This document shows positions 5,901 through 6,038 of a DNA stretch of 6,038 bases, one piece after another. A model generated the notes under the pieces. The model did not search any database. It was not told the DNA's origin and worked only from the letters and a program-made list of their open reading frames with translations. The DNA lies in assembly GCA_019241735.1 (NCBI GenBank), contig JAFAWN010000041.1, positions 1 to 6,038 on the forward strand, in the 5' to 3' direction. This DNA is from Terriglobales bacterium. GTDB lineage: Bacteria > Acidobacteriota > Terriglobia > Terriglobales > Acidobacteriaceae. The stretch's first letter is position 1, and every line of letters begins with the position of its first letter. The position numbers and the translations under genes are program-made.

Positions 5901-6038
5901 CTACCGCAGGACAGCAGCTGGCCGCTCGACTGCTATCGCCGCTGCATATCCCGCGGGAACGGTAAGTTCGCGCAGCAGCCAGCGACTGGTTTCATCTGGG
6001 CCAGGCGCAGCGCGTAACCGCCGGAACTTCCCGCGTGA
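5901..6038 (-). CDS. C-terminal end of an unrecognised protein, cut by window edge
   Basis: On the minus strand the frame is open from the right edge for 45 codons to a TAG at 5903-5901. It reads with plausible amino-acid use, including DETSRWLLRELTVPAGYAAA near the middle and ERPAAVLR at the end. It points towards the sulfotransferase gene and ends 47 bases from its stop, a normal convergent spacing. I do not recognise the family, and the piece is too short to assign a function. The plus strand is also open here, but its translation is rich in Arg and Ser and looks like an antisense shadow. Moderate to low confidence that this is a real gene. Confidence 0.42.
   Translation of the reverse strand, partial: SRGKFRRLRAAPGPDETSRWLLRELTVPAGYAAAIAVERPAAVLR

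Noticed and set aside
1..6038. CRISPR arrays, tRNA or rRNA genes, insertion sequences, phage or defence genes
   Set aside because: No spaced repeat array, cloverleaf, transposase, terminal inverted repeat or nuclease-type motif was seen on either strand.

Overview
The window looks like part of a bacterial cell-surface polysaccharide or lipid-glycan locus. It is moderately GC-rich, with small gaps between genes and mixed ATG, GTG and TTG starts. The edge gene resembles the long or bifunctional type of ATP sulfurylase, and the flavoenzyme is a eukaryote-like UDP-galactopyranose mutase. Together these suggest an environmental bacterium, with Acidobacteriota as my best guess. That placement is inference and not proven by the sequence.

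Layout. (1) Bases 1-243, minus strand: the first 81 codons of ATP sulfurylase (sat), cut by the left edge. It starts at a TTG behind a near-perfect Shine-Dalgarno. (2) Bases 244-683: a 440-base divergent intergenic region with no convincing gene; it contains an 11-base direct repeat. (3) Bases 684-2339, plus strand: a fused protein with an N-terminal folate-dependent formyltransferase domain and a C-terminal NodB-type (CE4) polysaccharide deacetylase domain. (4) Bases 2408-4754, minus strand: a two-gene operon of eukaryotic-type UDP-galactopyranose mutase followed by a family 2 glycosyltransferase, with a 10-base gap between them. It converges on gene 3. (5) Bases 4755-4932: a divergent intergenic region that may encode a 7-codon leader peptide. 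(6) Bases 4933-5853, plus strand: a cytosolic-type PAPS-dependent sulfotransferase. (7) Bases 5901-6038, minus strand: the probable C-terminal end of an unrecognised gene, cut by the right edge.

How they may work together (inference). The mutase would supply UDP-galactofuranose and the GT2 enzyme would add a sugar to the growing glycan. The formyltransferase-deacetylase fusion would change the acyl group on an amino sugar in the cytoplasm. ATP sulfurylase would start the route from sulfate to PAPS, the donor for the sulfotransferase. The product could be a sulfated, galactofuranose-containing glycan with a modified amino sugar. The most unusual item is the formyltransferase-deacetylase fusion: it joins in one chain two fold families that act at separate steps of the aminoarabinose (Arn) pathway. 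The second is the eukaryotic-type mutase in a bacterial operon.
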